DNA of 64,000 nucleotides, taken from positions 1 to 64,000 of the forward strand of contig NZ_JAEMGS010000011.1 of assembly GCF_017309075.1 (NCBI RefSeq). Reading direction: 5' to 3'. Both the position numbers and the translations under genes were made by a program. Source of the DNA: Motiliproteus sp. SC1-56 (lineage in GTDB: Bacteria > Pseudomonadota > Gammaproteobacteria > Pseudomonadales > Balneatricaceae). The notes under the pieces were generated by a model, which ran no database searches, was not told the DNA's origin, and saw nothing but the letters and a program-made list of their open reading frames with translations. Shown here one piece after another: positions 1 through 7,257 of this stretch; the stretch's first letter is position 1; each line of letters opens with the position of its first letter.

Positions 1-340
1 AGCTCCGTCTGCTTGCCGGAAAACGGGCATGCAGGCGGTGTGAAATGATCAAAAACCGGGTTATTACGCCGCAAATGCGGCTTGAGCAGCGGAGTAGCTC
101 AGGAGATGGGACTTAATCGTAGGTTCCTTAAGCCCGCTCGCTTTACGAGCGAAGAGACAGATCGGGTCCTTGCGGTAAGTGTTAGGTGCTGTCTGAGCAG
201 ACGGTTGGTATTGTCGGTTGATTCCCTATGCCAAGGACTCTGGAAATCATAAAAATTCACCTTTTATTATCGCCCTCCCTCACGAACTCTCTTTTTTTGA
301 CTAGGCTTACTCGCCGGAGACCCTATTCAAAGGACTGCCG
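1..340. other. Gene-free, hairpin-rich leader region
   Basis: No convincing coding frame covers this stretch; the longest open frame at the left edge is only about 35 codons and was not recognised. Several short GC-rich inverted repeats are visible: GCCGCA/TGCGGC (68-81), TGAGC/GCTCA (92-110), CGCTCG/CGAGCG (135-151) and GTCTG/CAGAC (191-202). None is followed by a T-run, so they are not standard terminators. The last 100 bases are more AT-rich and should hold the promoter of the next gene, but no clear -35/-10 pair could be assigned. Confidence 0.4.
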
Positions 341-883
341 ATGAAAAAACGCGTTACATTTTCACTGTGCCTGCTCGGCACGCTTCCCCTGGCTGCCGGC
401 GCCCAGCAGCTCACCGCTTACGGCCCTGTCAAAGGCGACCGTGAACTATCCATCTCTGGCACGGGCAGCAGCGAACGCAACCTGGACGCAACCAGTTTCG
501 GTTTCACCGCCGATTTGGGGTGGTACGTTAAAGACAACGTGGTAATCGGTGCCCGGCAAAGCCTCAACTACGCCGATGTCGAGGGCGAAAGCCTGGATGA
601 GGACTTCTGGAACGGCGCCACCCGGGGCTACTACAACCATCAGTTCGAATTTGGCTCGGCAAAACCCTTCCTTGGGGCGAGCCTGGGTTACATCTACGGT
701 GACGGCGTCGATGAAAGCGCCTTTGCAGGCTTAGAAGCGGGTGCCAAGTATTACGTGCTGCCCAAGACCTACATTATTGGCCGCATGGAATACCAGTGGT
801 TCTTCGAACGCGACAGCAGTGCCGACGACGCATTCAAGGAGGGGGCCTGGGCTTATACCCTGGGTCTTGGCTACAACTTTTAG
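341..883 (+). CDS. Small outer-membrane beta-barrel protein
   Basis: A 180-residue protein with an N-terminal signal peptide (MKKR, then a hydrophobic run ending near Ala-Gly-Ala-Gln at about residue 22). The mature part has alternating polar/aromatic strands (such as FGFTADLGWYV and YTLGLGYNF) and ends in a C-terminal Phe, the usual Bam recognition signature of outer-membrane barrels. This fits the small 8-stranded OmpW/OmpX/OmpA-barrel class; a specific family cannot be named by eye. The ATG follows AAGGA at a good distance. It stands alone, with no operon partner on its strand for 400 bases. Ligand and function are unknown. Confidence 0.75.
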   Translation: MKKRVTFSLCLLGTLPLAAGAQQLTAYGPVKGDRELSISGTGSSERNLDATSFGFTADLGWYVKDNVVIGARQSLNYADVEGESLDEDFWNGATRGYYNHQFEFGSAKPFLGASLGYIYGDGVDESAFAGLEAGAKYYVLPKTYIIGRMEYQWFFERDSSADDAFKEGAWAYTLGLGYNF

Positions 884-1040
884 TCCGTGCGGCACCCTTC
901 CTACCAAGCCTGGTGGTGAGGCAATCAGATGCCTCAGCGCTCAGGAAGCCTCCACCCCACCCCCTCAGCCAAGCGCAGCAACAAGCCCGCCAACGTTTGA
1001 ATTAAGCCTGTTTACAGGCGCAACCCGGCTCCAGCATCCC

Positions 1041-1207
1041 ACCCCATAACCATACCCGGCGATTATCGCCTGGTCAGGCGGCTGGTTCAGGTACGCCAGA
1101 AAGGCCCTAGCGGCGCTGGAGGCCTGACCCTGCTTGAGCAATACGGCCTGCTATTGCATTGGGATGGGGGTTAAGGGTCGTCAACTCCAAGGCCAGTAGC
1201 GAATCCT
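1041..1207 (-). pseudogene. Decayed 3' fragment of a second modA
   Basis: Read on the minus strand, this stretch encodes AVLLKQG, then a segment matching AARAFLxYLxQPPxQAIIAGYGYGVG, which is nearly identical to the last 38 residues of the intact ModA encoded at 3805-4536. Upstream, the match continues weakly (a W and a PIP motif align) but is interrupted by in-frame TGA and TAG codons and a two-codon insertion before QAV. Homology stops at about 1207, so the N-terminal four fifths of the gene are missing. The relic has the same orientation as intact modA and lies about 2.6 kb beyond it, with an amidohydrolase and a small gene in between. It is either a partial duplication or the remnant of a diverged paralogue. 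Confidence 0.8.
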
Positions 1208-1306
1208 CCTTAAAAGACCTGCGCCTGCGACACATGGATTCGACTAACACCTACAATCAGGTGACTCGATTGATTGATCCACTGCCCCTGGCCCTCAGGA
1301 GGAAGT

Positions 1307-3199
1307 ATGTGTCTATCGAAAAAACTACGTGCAACCGTCGCCGTCGCCTTACTTGGCCTGCCATTGGAAGCGTTGCCGGAAGGGCTGCGGCTTCAGGATC
1401 TCCACGGTCTCGCCACGTCATCATCACAAACCGTGATCTACACGGCACAGGAATTTATCACCATGGATCCGATGCGACCGAGCGCCGAGGCGATTGCGGT
1501 GCGCGACGGCAAGTTCGTTGCGGTCGGCACCCGGGCCGAGGTCGGCGCGGCGGCTGGAAAGGACGCGCGCCTCGACAAGACGTTCAGCGGCAAAGTGGTG
1601 ATGCCCGGCTTCGTCGAGCAGCACGTTCATCCAGTACTGGCCGCGCTCGCGATGAATATGAAGGTAATTTCAATCGAGGACTGGGAGGTGATCGACGGCT
1701 ACTCGCCTGCCGTTCGTGATGAGAAGGGCTATCGAAAACGCCTTCGGGAGGCCCTTGCTGCACACGAGGACAAGGCTAAACCGTTCATCACCTGGGGCTA
1801 TCATCACTATTTCCACGGCGAGATGTCCCGGGACTTGCTCGACGAACTGGCGCCCGACTTTCCGGTTTTCGTATGGCACCGGTCGCAGCACGAGTTTTAC
1901 CTCAACACCGCCGCACTCAGCTTGACCGGCATCGACCCGCCCTACGTAGCGGGTCTCGGCTCGAGCGCGAGTGCCATGATCGATATAAGCAAGGGGCATT
2001 TCTTCGAACAGGGGTTGATCGGCATCCTGCCAAAGCTCGCGCCTTACCAGGCCTCACCGGAGCAATTCCGACGTGGGCTTGAGTTCACCGAGACCTACTA
2101 TCACCGCAATGGCATCACGCTCGCCTGCGAGCCGGGCGGGTTCCTCTCCAAACAGGTGCAGGAAGCGGCTAACGCGGTGTATTCGGATGATGCTACGCCG
2201 TTCAACCACTGCTTTATCGGCGACGGCAAGAGCTTCTATGCGATAAAGCCTGACGACGCCACGAGCCTCCTCGAGGAAACGCGAAAGGTTGAGAGTTGGG
2301 GCCATGGCCGTACTTGGTACCTGCCGGGGCAGGTCAAGCTCTTCACGGACGGCGCCATCTACAGCCAGCTTATGCAGATGAAAGATGGCTACACGGACGG
2401 CCACCATGGTGCGTGGATCATAGACCCGCCGGCGTTCGGCTTCATGTTTCAGGCGTACTGGGACGCCGGCTACCAGCTCCACGTACATAACAACGGTGAC
2501 GCCGGTCTCGACGTCCTGCTGGGTGAACTGGAAAAGGCGATGGCGCGCAAGCCACGGGAAGATCACCGCACGGTGCTCGTCCATTTCGGCTTTGCTCAAC
2601 CCGAGCAGGTCAAACGCTGGATAGCGCTCGGCGGCATCGTGAGTGCGAATCCCTACTACGTAACGGCGCTCGCCGGACGCTACGCTAAGCTGGGCATCGG
2701 ACCGGAACGCTCGGCCAATATGGTGCCCAACGGGGATGTGCTGAAACACGGTGGTTCGCTTTCCTTCCACTCCGACATGCCGATGGCGCCGGCAAAACCG
2801 ATGCAACTGGTGTGGGCAGCGGTCAACCGCTTTACCGCGGAAGGGCCGGTAGCGGGGCCGCAACACCGGGTCCCGCTCGATGCGGCGCTCAGAGCGATCA
2901 CCATTGATGCTGCTTACTCGATCCAGATGGAGAAGCGGGTCGGCTCGATCGAAGTGGGCAAGGACGCGAACCTTACCGTGCTGATGCAGAGTCCGTACGA
3001 AGTGGCAGCGGAAAGGCTCAAGGACATCCAGGTATGGGGCACGATGCTTGAAGGGCGCGTGCAGCCGGTCGGGCCTGATCCAAGACCCCGTGGAGCTGAG
3101 CCCGGTTCAGCCGGGTCGACCCGGCTGAACGATAAAGCCATTCAGCGAGCGATGGTCGCGCGACTGGCGCGACTGATCACCCATGCCCATGGCGACTGA
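1307..3199 (+). CDS. Secreted amidohydrolase (YtcJ/Amidohydro_3 type)
   Basis: A 630-residue metal-dependent amidohydrolase of the YtcJ-like family. The ATG at 1307 follows AGGAGG by five bases and opens a signal-peptide-like N-terminus, so it is preferred over an in-frame ATG 33 bases upstream. Family features are the beta-sandwich start (IYTAQEFITMDP), the metal-binding EQHVHP at about residue 105, a later HVHNNGDAG segment, and the SDMPMAP motif that carries the last metal ligand in this superfamily. The C-terminal sandwich (VGSIEVGKDANLTVL) is normal. A roughly 40-residue Arg/Gly-rich tail follows, containing a 26-bp DNA palindrome. The substrate is unknown. It lies between a modA relic and intact modA, which suggests it was inserted there. 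Confidence 0.85.
   Translation: MCLSKKLRATVAVALLGLPLEALPEGLRLQDLHGLATSSSQTVIYTAQEFITMDPMRPSAEAIAVRDGKFVAVGTRAEVGAAAGKDARLDKTFSGKVVMPGFVEQHVHPVLAALAMNMKVISIEDWEVIDGYSPAVRDEKGYRKRLREALAAHEDKAKPFITWGYHHYFHGEMSRDLLDELAPDFPVFVWHRSQHEFYLNTAALSLTGIDPPYVAGLGSSASAMIDISKGHFFEQGLIGILPKLAPYQASPEQFRRGLEFTETYYHRNGITLACEPGGFLSKQVQEAANAVYSDDATPFNHCFIGDGKSFYAIKPDDATSLLEETRKVESWGHGRTWYLPGQVKLFTDGAIYSQLMQMKDGYTDGHHGAWIIDPPAFGFMFQAYWDAGYQLHVHNNGDAGLDVLLGELEKAMARKPREDHRTVLVHFGFAQPEQVKRWIALGGIVSANPYYVTALAGRYAKLGIGPERSANMVPNGDVLKHGGSLSFHSDMPMAPAKPMQLVWAAVNRFTAEGPVAGPQHRVPLDAALRAITIDAAYSIQMEKRVGSIEVGKDANLTVLMQSPYEVAAERLKDIQVWGTMLEGRVQPVGPDPRPRGAEPGSAGSTRLNDKAIQRAMVARLARLITHAHGD
3105..3130. repeat. Perfect 26-bp palindrome in amidohydrolase 3' end
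   Basis: GTTCAGCCGGGTC is followed immediately by its exact reverse complement, giving a 26-bp palindrome with no spacer. It lies inside the coding region for the C-terminal tail of the amidohydrolase. No T-run follows on either strand, so it is not an ordinary intrinsic terminator. A protein-binding site, a recombination joint or an mRNA 3' stability hairpin are all possible. Confidence 0.7.
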
Positions 3200-3431
3200 A
3201 ACGCACCGGTCGGGATTCGCCCGCTTGCCGCTTTTATGTAGGCGAACAGCACCCCGGGGCCTGCTCGTCGCGCCCTTCTCGGGCCGTCAGCGGAGCGACG
3301 CCAGCCGATGGGAGACTTTAAGGCATCATCAGTCCTGGTCGTATAGCGCCAGATTTGATCAGTACGGTATACACGATCAGCAGGGATTAGGTTTCCCAGC
3401 CGCTATGCAAATCAATCGGGGGGGGTAATCC

Positions 3432-3716
3432 ATGACCAAGGACTTCTCTAAATTGCAGCGCGATATCCACCCCATGCCCTCTTTTGTACAAGAGGCTTTA
3501 GAGGTTCACCGCCTGATGCAAGCCTATCTGGATAGGCCCGCGTACCAACAAAACGACTATATCGGTTGGATTAATCGAGCAAAGCAAGACGCAACAAAAC
3601 AGAAACGGTTGAGCCAAATGCTCTCCGAACTTGAACAGGGAGGCGTGTACATGAAGATGCCGCATCCCGCTTCAAGGAAGAACCGTGGCCCTGAGAAGCA
3701 GCCCGATATCACATGA
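3432..3716 (+). CDS. YdeI/OmpD-associated (OmdA-like) short protein
   Basis: A 94-residue protein. Its central segment (NDYIGWINRAK, then TKQKRLSQML and VYMKM) matches the C-terminal OmdA motif of the YdeI/OmpD-associated family, in which a Tyr-Ile-Gly-Trp-Ile stretch precedes a Lys/Arg-rich helix. Full-length YdeI proteins are about 190 residues; this one has only the C-terminal half plus a basic tail, as do many stand-alone OmdA proteins. The ATG follows a G-rich stretch. The molecular function of the family is poorly known; some members are linked to resistance to antimicrobial peptides. It has no obvious tie to the nif genes and may belong to the insertion that also carries the amidohydrolase. 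Confidence 0.7.
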   Translation: MTKDFSKLQRDIHPMPSFVQEALEVHRLMQAYLDRPAYQQNDYIGWINRAKQDATKQKRLSQMLSELEQGGVYMKMPHPASRKNRGPEKQPDIT

Positions 3717-3804
3717 CGATGAATCGCTTCGGCCAATCATTCCCCCGGTCCTCTCCTTGGTCAGCGCCTAGCCCAGAACAACCTGCGGCGCTGAGTTGTA
3801 CCCA

Positions 3805-4536
3805 CTAACGCCCCACTCCGTAACCATACCCGGCGATAATGGCCTGGGCCGGGGGCTGATCCAGGTAGTCCAGAAAGGCGCGGGCGGCGCGGGAGCGCTC
3901 CCCCTGCTTGAGCAGCACTGCCTGCTGGGGAATCGGAGGGTAGAGACTTTCGGGTACGAGCCAGTGGTGCCCCGGGCGGGCGCGATCCAGCTGGGAGACG
4001 GCAATTAATCCCAGGTCCGCGTTACCGGTCGCCACGAACTGGTAGGTCTGGGCGATGTTCTCCCCCATCACCAGGCGGTCGCGTAAAGCGGCCAGTCCCA
4101 GCTGTTCCAGCAGCCGCGTCGCCGCCGCGCCGTAAGGGGCGGTTTTCGGGTTGGCGATGGCCAGGCGTTGGTAAGCGCCCTGGCGCAGGCGTTGCTCGGG
4201 CGCATCGTCGGTGCTCCAGAGCGCCAGCTTGCCACGGGCGTAGGTAAAGCGGGTACCCGGCACCGCCAGCCCCTCCCGCTCGGCGCGCGCCGGGCGCGCG
4301 GCGTCGGCGGCGAGAAAGACGTCAAAAGGTGCCCCGTTGTAGATCTGGGTATAGAGCTTGCCCGTGGAACCGAAGCTGATCCGCACCCGATGTCCGGTGC
4401 GGCGTTCAAAGTCGGCGGCCAGCGCCTTGGCGGTGGTGGTGAAGTTGGACGCCACGGCGACGCGGGTTTCAGCGGCCTGGCCTGCCAGCGCCGTCATCAG
4501 GCATCCGGCGATGATCATCCGTAACAGTGCGCGCAT
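3805..4536 (-). CDS. modA: Molybdate-binding periplasmic protein ModA
   Basis: A 243-residue periplasmic molybdate-binding protein for ABC uptake. It has a signal peptide cut near residue 22 (AGQAAE), followed by the typical start of the mature protein (VAVASNFTTTAKAL). The FGSTGKLYTQI and APFDVFLAAD segments supply oxyanion-binding Ser/Thr residues in this family. Length is normal. It follows rnfH by nine bases with a GGAGG ribosome site in the gap, so it is the last gene of the rnf operon and should be driven by its NifA-dependent promoter; this makes molybdate uptake part of the nitrogen-fixation response. No modB or modC is adjacent, so the permease must be elsewhere. A decayed copy of its 3' end lies at 1041-1207. 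Confidence 0.92.
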   Translation of the reverse strand: MRALLRMIIAGCLMTALAGQAAETRVAVASNFTTTAKALAADFERRTGHRVRISFGSTGKLYTQIYNGAPFDVFLAADAARPARAEREGLAVPGTRFTYARGKLALWSTDDAPEQRLRQGAYQRLAIANPKTAPYGAAATRLLEQLGLAALRDRLVMGENIAQTYQFVATGNADLGLIAVSQLDRARPGHHWLVPESLYPPIPQQAVLLKQGERSRAARAFLDYLDQPPAQAIIAGYGYGVGR

Positions 4537-4545
4537 GGTGCCTCC

Positions 4546-4812
4546 CTATTCCTCTTTCGGACGGCGCTGGACCGTCTTTGGATCAGCGATGATGGGGCGG
4601 TAGATCTCGATTCGATCCCCTTCGCTGACCGGGGCGTCGAGCCGGGTCAGCTTGCCGAATATCCCCACCTTCTGGGCGCTGATGTCGATCTGGGGGTAGC
4701 GCGCCAGAATCCCCGAGGCCCGGATCGCCTCGGCCACCGAAGCCCCTTCCGGCACCTGCACCGGCAACCAGTGCTGACGATCGGTTTCGGCGTACACCAC
4801 GGATAATTTCAT
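4546..4812 (-). CDS. rnfH: RnfH family protein
   Basis: An 88-residue protein of the RnfH (UPF0125) ubiquitin-like family. Recognisable parts are the start (VVYAETDRQHWL), the helix VAEAIRASGIL, and the KVGIFGKLTRLDAPVSEGDRIEIYRPI stretch ending in the family's Tyr-Arg-Pro. It follows rnfE after 27 bases that include a GAGGAGG ribosome site. RnfH is typical of nitrogen-fixation-linked rnf operons (rnf1 of Azotobacter, Rhodobacter rnf), and its presence supports a nitrogenase-serving Rnf rather than a housekeeping Rsx set. Its biochemical role is not established; the beta-grasp fold suggests a scaffold. Confidence 0.9.
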   Translation of the reverse strand: MKLSVVYAETDRQHWLPVQVPEGASVAEAIRASGILARYPQIDISAQKVGIFGKLTRLDAPVSEGDRIEIYRPIIADPKTVQRRPKEE

Positions 4813-4839
4813 CGTAGCCTCCTCGCAACAGAAATCCGG

Positions 4840-5517
4840 TTAACAGGCCGCAGGCTGTGATACCAGCGGGCGGGTCCTGCGTCGTCGCGCCAGCACCCGC
4901 TTGCCCGCCACGATAAAGCCGAGCATCAGGAAGGCCCCCGGGGGCAGTATCATCAGCAGGAAACCGTCGTAATCGGGAATCAGGGTGAGCTCCATAAAGT
5001 GAAATCCTTCGCCGAGCAGCAGGCTGGCGTTGGCAAACAGGGTGCCGCTGCCGATCACCTCGCGGGCGGCCCCCAGGGTCACCAGGGCGACGATAAACCC
5101 GCTCCCCATGGCCAGGCCGTCGACCAGCGAAGGCAGCACCCGGTTCTTGTAGGCGAAGGCTTCGGCGCGGCCGAGAATGGCGCAGTTGGTGACGATCAGG
5201 GGGATAAACAGCCCCAGCACGCCATGGAGTTCATGCATCCAGGCGTTCATCATCAAATCCACCAGGGTCACAAGGGTGGCGATCAGGAGCACAAACGCCG
5301 GAATCCGCACCTCCGCGGGGATCACCCCTCGCAGGGTGGAAACCAGCAGGTTGGCGGCGACAAAAACCGCCAGGGAGACCAGCCCCATACCCAGGCCGTT
5401 GGTGGCGGTGCCGGTGACCGCCAGCAGCGGGCAGAGGGCCAGCATCTGGGAGAAGACCACGTTGTTGTCCCAGACCCCCTCTTTCCAGAGTGTTTTATCC
5501 AAAAGCGCGGTGTTCAT
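4840..5517 (-). CDS. rnfE: Rnf complex subunit RnfE
   Basis: A 225-residue integral membrane subunit of the Rnf ion-translocating ferredoxin:NAD oxidoreductase. The start MNTALLDKTLWKEGVWDNN is characteristic of RnfE. About six hydrophobic helices follow, with the conserved VTNCAILGRAEAFA segment that places a Cys at the inter-subunit Fe-S site shared with RnfA. The chosen ATG overlaps the rnfG stop codon as ATGA; longer upstream reading runs inside rnfG in another frame and is not credible. RnfE and RnfA are homologous and pair in the membrane. Confidence 0.93.
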   Translation of the reverse strand: MNTALLDKTLWKEGVWDNNVVFSQMLALCPLLAVTGTATNGLGMGLVSLAVFVAANLLVSTLRGVIPAEVRIPAFVLLIATLVTLVDLMMNAWMHELHGVLGLFIPLIVTNCAILGRAEAFAYKNRVLPSLVDGLAMGSGFIVALVTLGAAREVIGSGTLFANASLLLGEGFHFMELTLIPDYDGFLLMILPPGAFLMLGFIVAGKRVLARRRRTRPLVSQPAAC

Positions 5518-6167
5518 AGCGTATCCTCCGGCTGTTCTTTCAGGGGAGCGGCGAGCGCGCCCTGGTTGGCCCGGTGCATCAGCAGCCCCCGCTTCACGGC
5601 CCTGACCACTGCCCGTGGGGTGATGGTGGCGCCGCTGAACTGGTCGAACTGGCCACCGTCTTTTTTGACCGCCCACTGAGCCTCCGGGAGGCTCTCCAGG
5701 GAGCGGCCGTTGAAACCCAGAATCCAGTCATCTTTAGCCGCCTCGATCTTGTCCCCCAGACCCGGGGTCTCGGTGTGCGAAAGCACCCGCACCCCCAGGA
5801 TCTCACCGGCCTCGGTCAGGCCCAGCAGCACCCGGATGACGCCCGAGTAACCGGGCTCCTGGACTTCAAAGGCGTAGCCACGGGGAGCTGCGCCCGCAAA
5901 GCCGCGGTAGACGGTGAGCGACACGCCGCTGTCGAGGGGCAGCAACAGCGGCTGCTGGCTGGGGTCGTTGTCGTAGCGCTCCAGCGGCAACACCTGGGCG
6001 AGGGAGCGCTGCAGGTCCTCCTGCAGACGCAGGGCAATGGCCTCTTTGGTGCCAACAAAGCCCATGGCCAGAAAGGTCCCGGCGAGTGCCGCCATCATCC
6101 CCAGGATGCCGGCGAAAAACGCCGGGCGCTGGGTGTAGCTGGGTTTGAGTACCCCCTTGCCGATCAT
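5514..6167 (-). CDS. rnfG: Rnf complex FMN-carrying subunit RnfG
   Basis: A 217-residue subunit with one N-terminal membrane helix (FFAGILGMMAALAG) and a periplasmic FMN-binding domain. The covalent flavin motif is SGATIT near residue 175, where the last Thr is the attachment residue in this family. LSHTETPGLGDKIE is the other recognised family block. The gene overlaps rnfD by four bases at its start and rnfE by four bases at its end, so translation is tightly coupled. It carries electrons between the RnfD flavin and the membrane Fe-S sites. Confidence 0.93.
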   Translation of the reverse strand: MIGKGVLKPSYTQRPAFFAGILGMMAALAGTFLAMGFVGTKEAIALRLQEDLQRSLAQVLPLERYDNDPSQQPLLLPLDSGVSLTVYRGFAGAAPRGYAFEVQEPGYSGVIRVLLGLTEAGEILGVRVLSHTETPGLGDKIEAAKDDWILGFNGRSLESLPEAQWAVKKDGGQFDQFSGATITPRAVVRAVKRGLLMHRANQGALAAPLKEQPEDTL

Positions 6168-7255
6168 GCCTGCCCCTCCCCGGCTTTGCGGCCGCTCTCC
6201 TTTGGTAACGGATCGCCGTTACGCAGCCGCCCGTAAATCCTCGGTTTCAGGTAGTAATCCAGCAGCGGGGTGAGGGCGTTCATCAGCAGCACCGCGAAGG
6301 CCACCCCCTCCGGGTAACCGGCCCAGGTGCGGATGACGTAGATCAAAGCCCCGCAGCCACCGCCGAAGATGAGCTGCCCCACGCGGGTGTTGGGAGAGGT
6401 CACCATATCGGTGGCGATGAAGAACGCCGCCATTACCAAGCCGCCGCTCAGCAGGTGATACGCGGGGCCGGGGTAGCGTTCCGGATCCAGTCCGTGGAAA
6501 GTCGCCGCCAACAGCGCCACGCTGCCCAGGACCGCCAGGGGAATGGTCCAGCCGATCACCCCGATGATCGCCAGCACGACCCCGCCGGCCAGCAACAGCA
6601 GCGCCGAGGTTTCGCCCAGACTGCCGCCGCTCAGCCCCAGGGACAGGGCGAACCCGTCAACGCCCTGCGGCAGACTCTCACTCAGCCCTTTACCCAGGGT
6701 GAAATCGGTTTTCACCTGCCCCAGCAAGGTTGCACCGCTGTAGCCGTCCACGGCGGCGCCGCCGAAGGTAATGGCCAGCCCCTGGATAAAACCAGGGGCA
6801 CTGTCACTGAACAGGGGCTGCGGACCGACCCAGAGGGTCATCTGCAACGGGAAGGAGATCAGCAGCGCCACCCGCGCCACCATCGCCGGATTGAACAGGT
6901 TCTGCCCCAGACCGCCAAATACCTGTTTGCCAACCACGATGGCCAGAAAACTGCCCAGTACCCCCACCCACCAGGGTGCCCAGGGCGGCAGGCTCAGCGC
7001 CAGCAGCCAGGCGGTGAGCAGGGCCGACCCGTCCATCAGGGCAGGCCGCACCATTCGCCCGGACAACGCTAGCGCACCGGCTTCGAACAGGCAGGCCGAT
7101 GCCAGGGTCAGCGCAAACAGGTTGATCGCCGGCCAGCCGAACAGGTAGAGCCCCCAGAGGGTGGCCGGAAGCAGCGCCAGCATCACCCAGGCCATGGTCA
7201 TCGAGACCGTCCGCCGGGCCAGCGTGTGGGGTCCGCTGATAAGGGTATGGGACAT
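6164..7255 (-). CDS. rnfD: Rnf complex FMN-carrying membrane subunit RnfD
   Basis: A 363-residue polytopic protein with about nine hydrophobic helices. The covalent FMN site is the DGYSGATLLGQ segment (Thr of SGAT-L), close to residue 175. LGQNLFNPAMVARV and SPNTRVGQLIFGGG are conserved family stretches. Length is normal for RnfD. Start and stop overlap or abut rnfC and rnfG, as expected for an operon. The subunit forms the membrane core with RnfA and RnfE and is part of the ion-coupling path. Confidence 0.93.
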   Translation of the reverse strand: MSHTLISGPHTLARRTVSMTMAWVMLALLPATLWGLYLFGWPAINLFALTLASACLFEAGALALSGRMVRPALMDGSALLTAWLLALSLPPWAPWWVGVLGSFLAIVVGKQVFGGLGQNLFNPAMVARVALLISFPLQMTLWVGPQPLFSDSAPGFIQGLAITFGGAAVDGYSGATLLGQVKTDFTLGKGLSESLPQGVDGFALSLGLSGGSLGETSALLLLAGGVVLAIIGVIGWTIPLAVLGSVALLAATFHGLDPERYPGPAYHLLSGGLVMAAFFIATDMVTSPNTRVGQLIFGGGCGALIYVIRTWAGYPEGVAFAVLLMNALTPLLDYYLKPRIYGRLRNGDPLPKESGRKAGEGQA

Positions 7256-7257
7256 AC

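Noticed and set aside
1159-1719. 186-residue frame overlapping the modA relic and the amidohydrolase start
   Set aside because: Arg-rich shadow translation in a different frame from the amidohydrolase, which has a strong ribosome site and a conserved fold.
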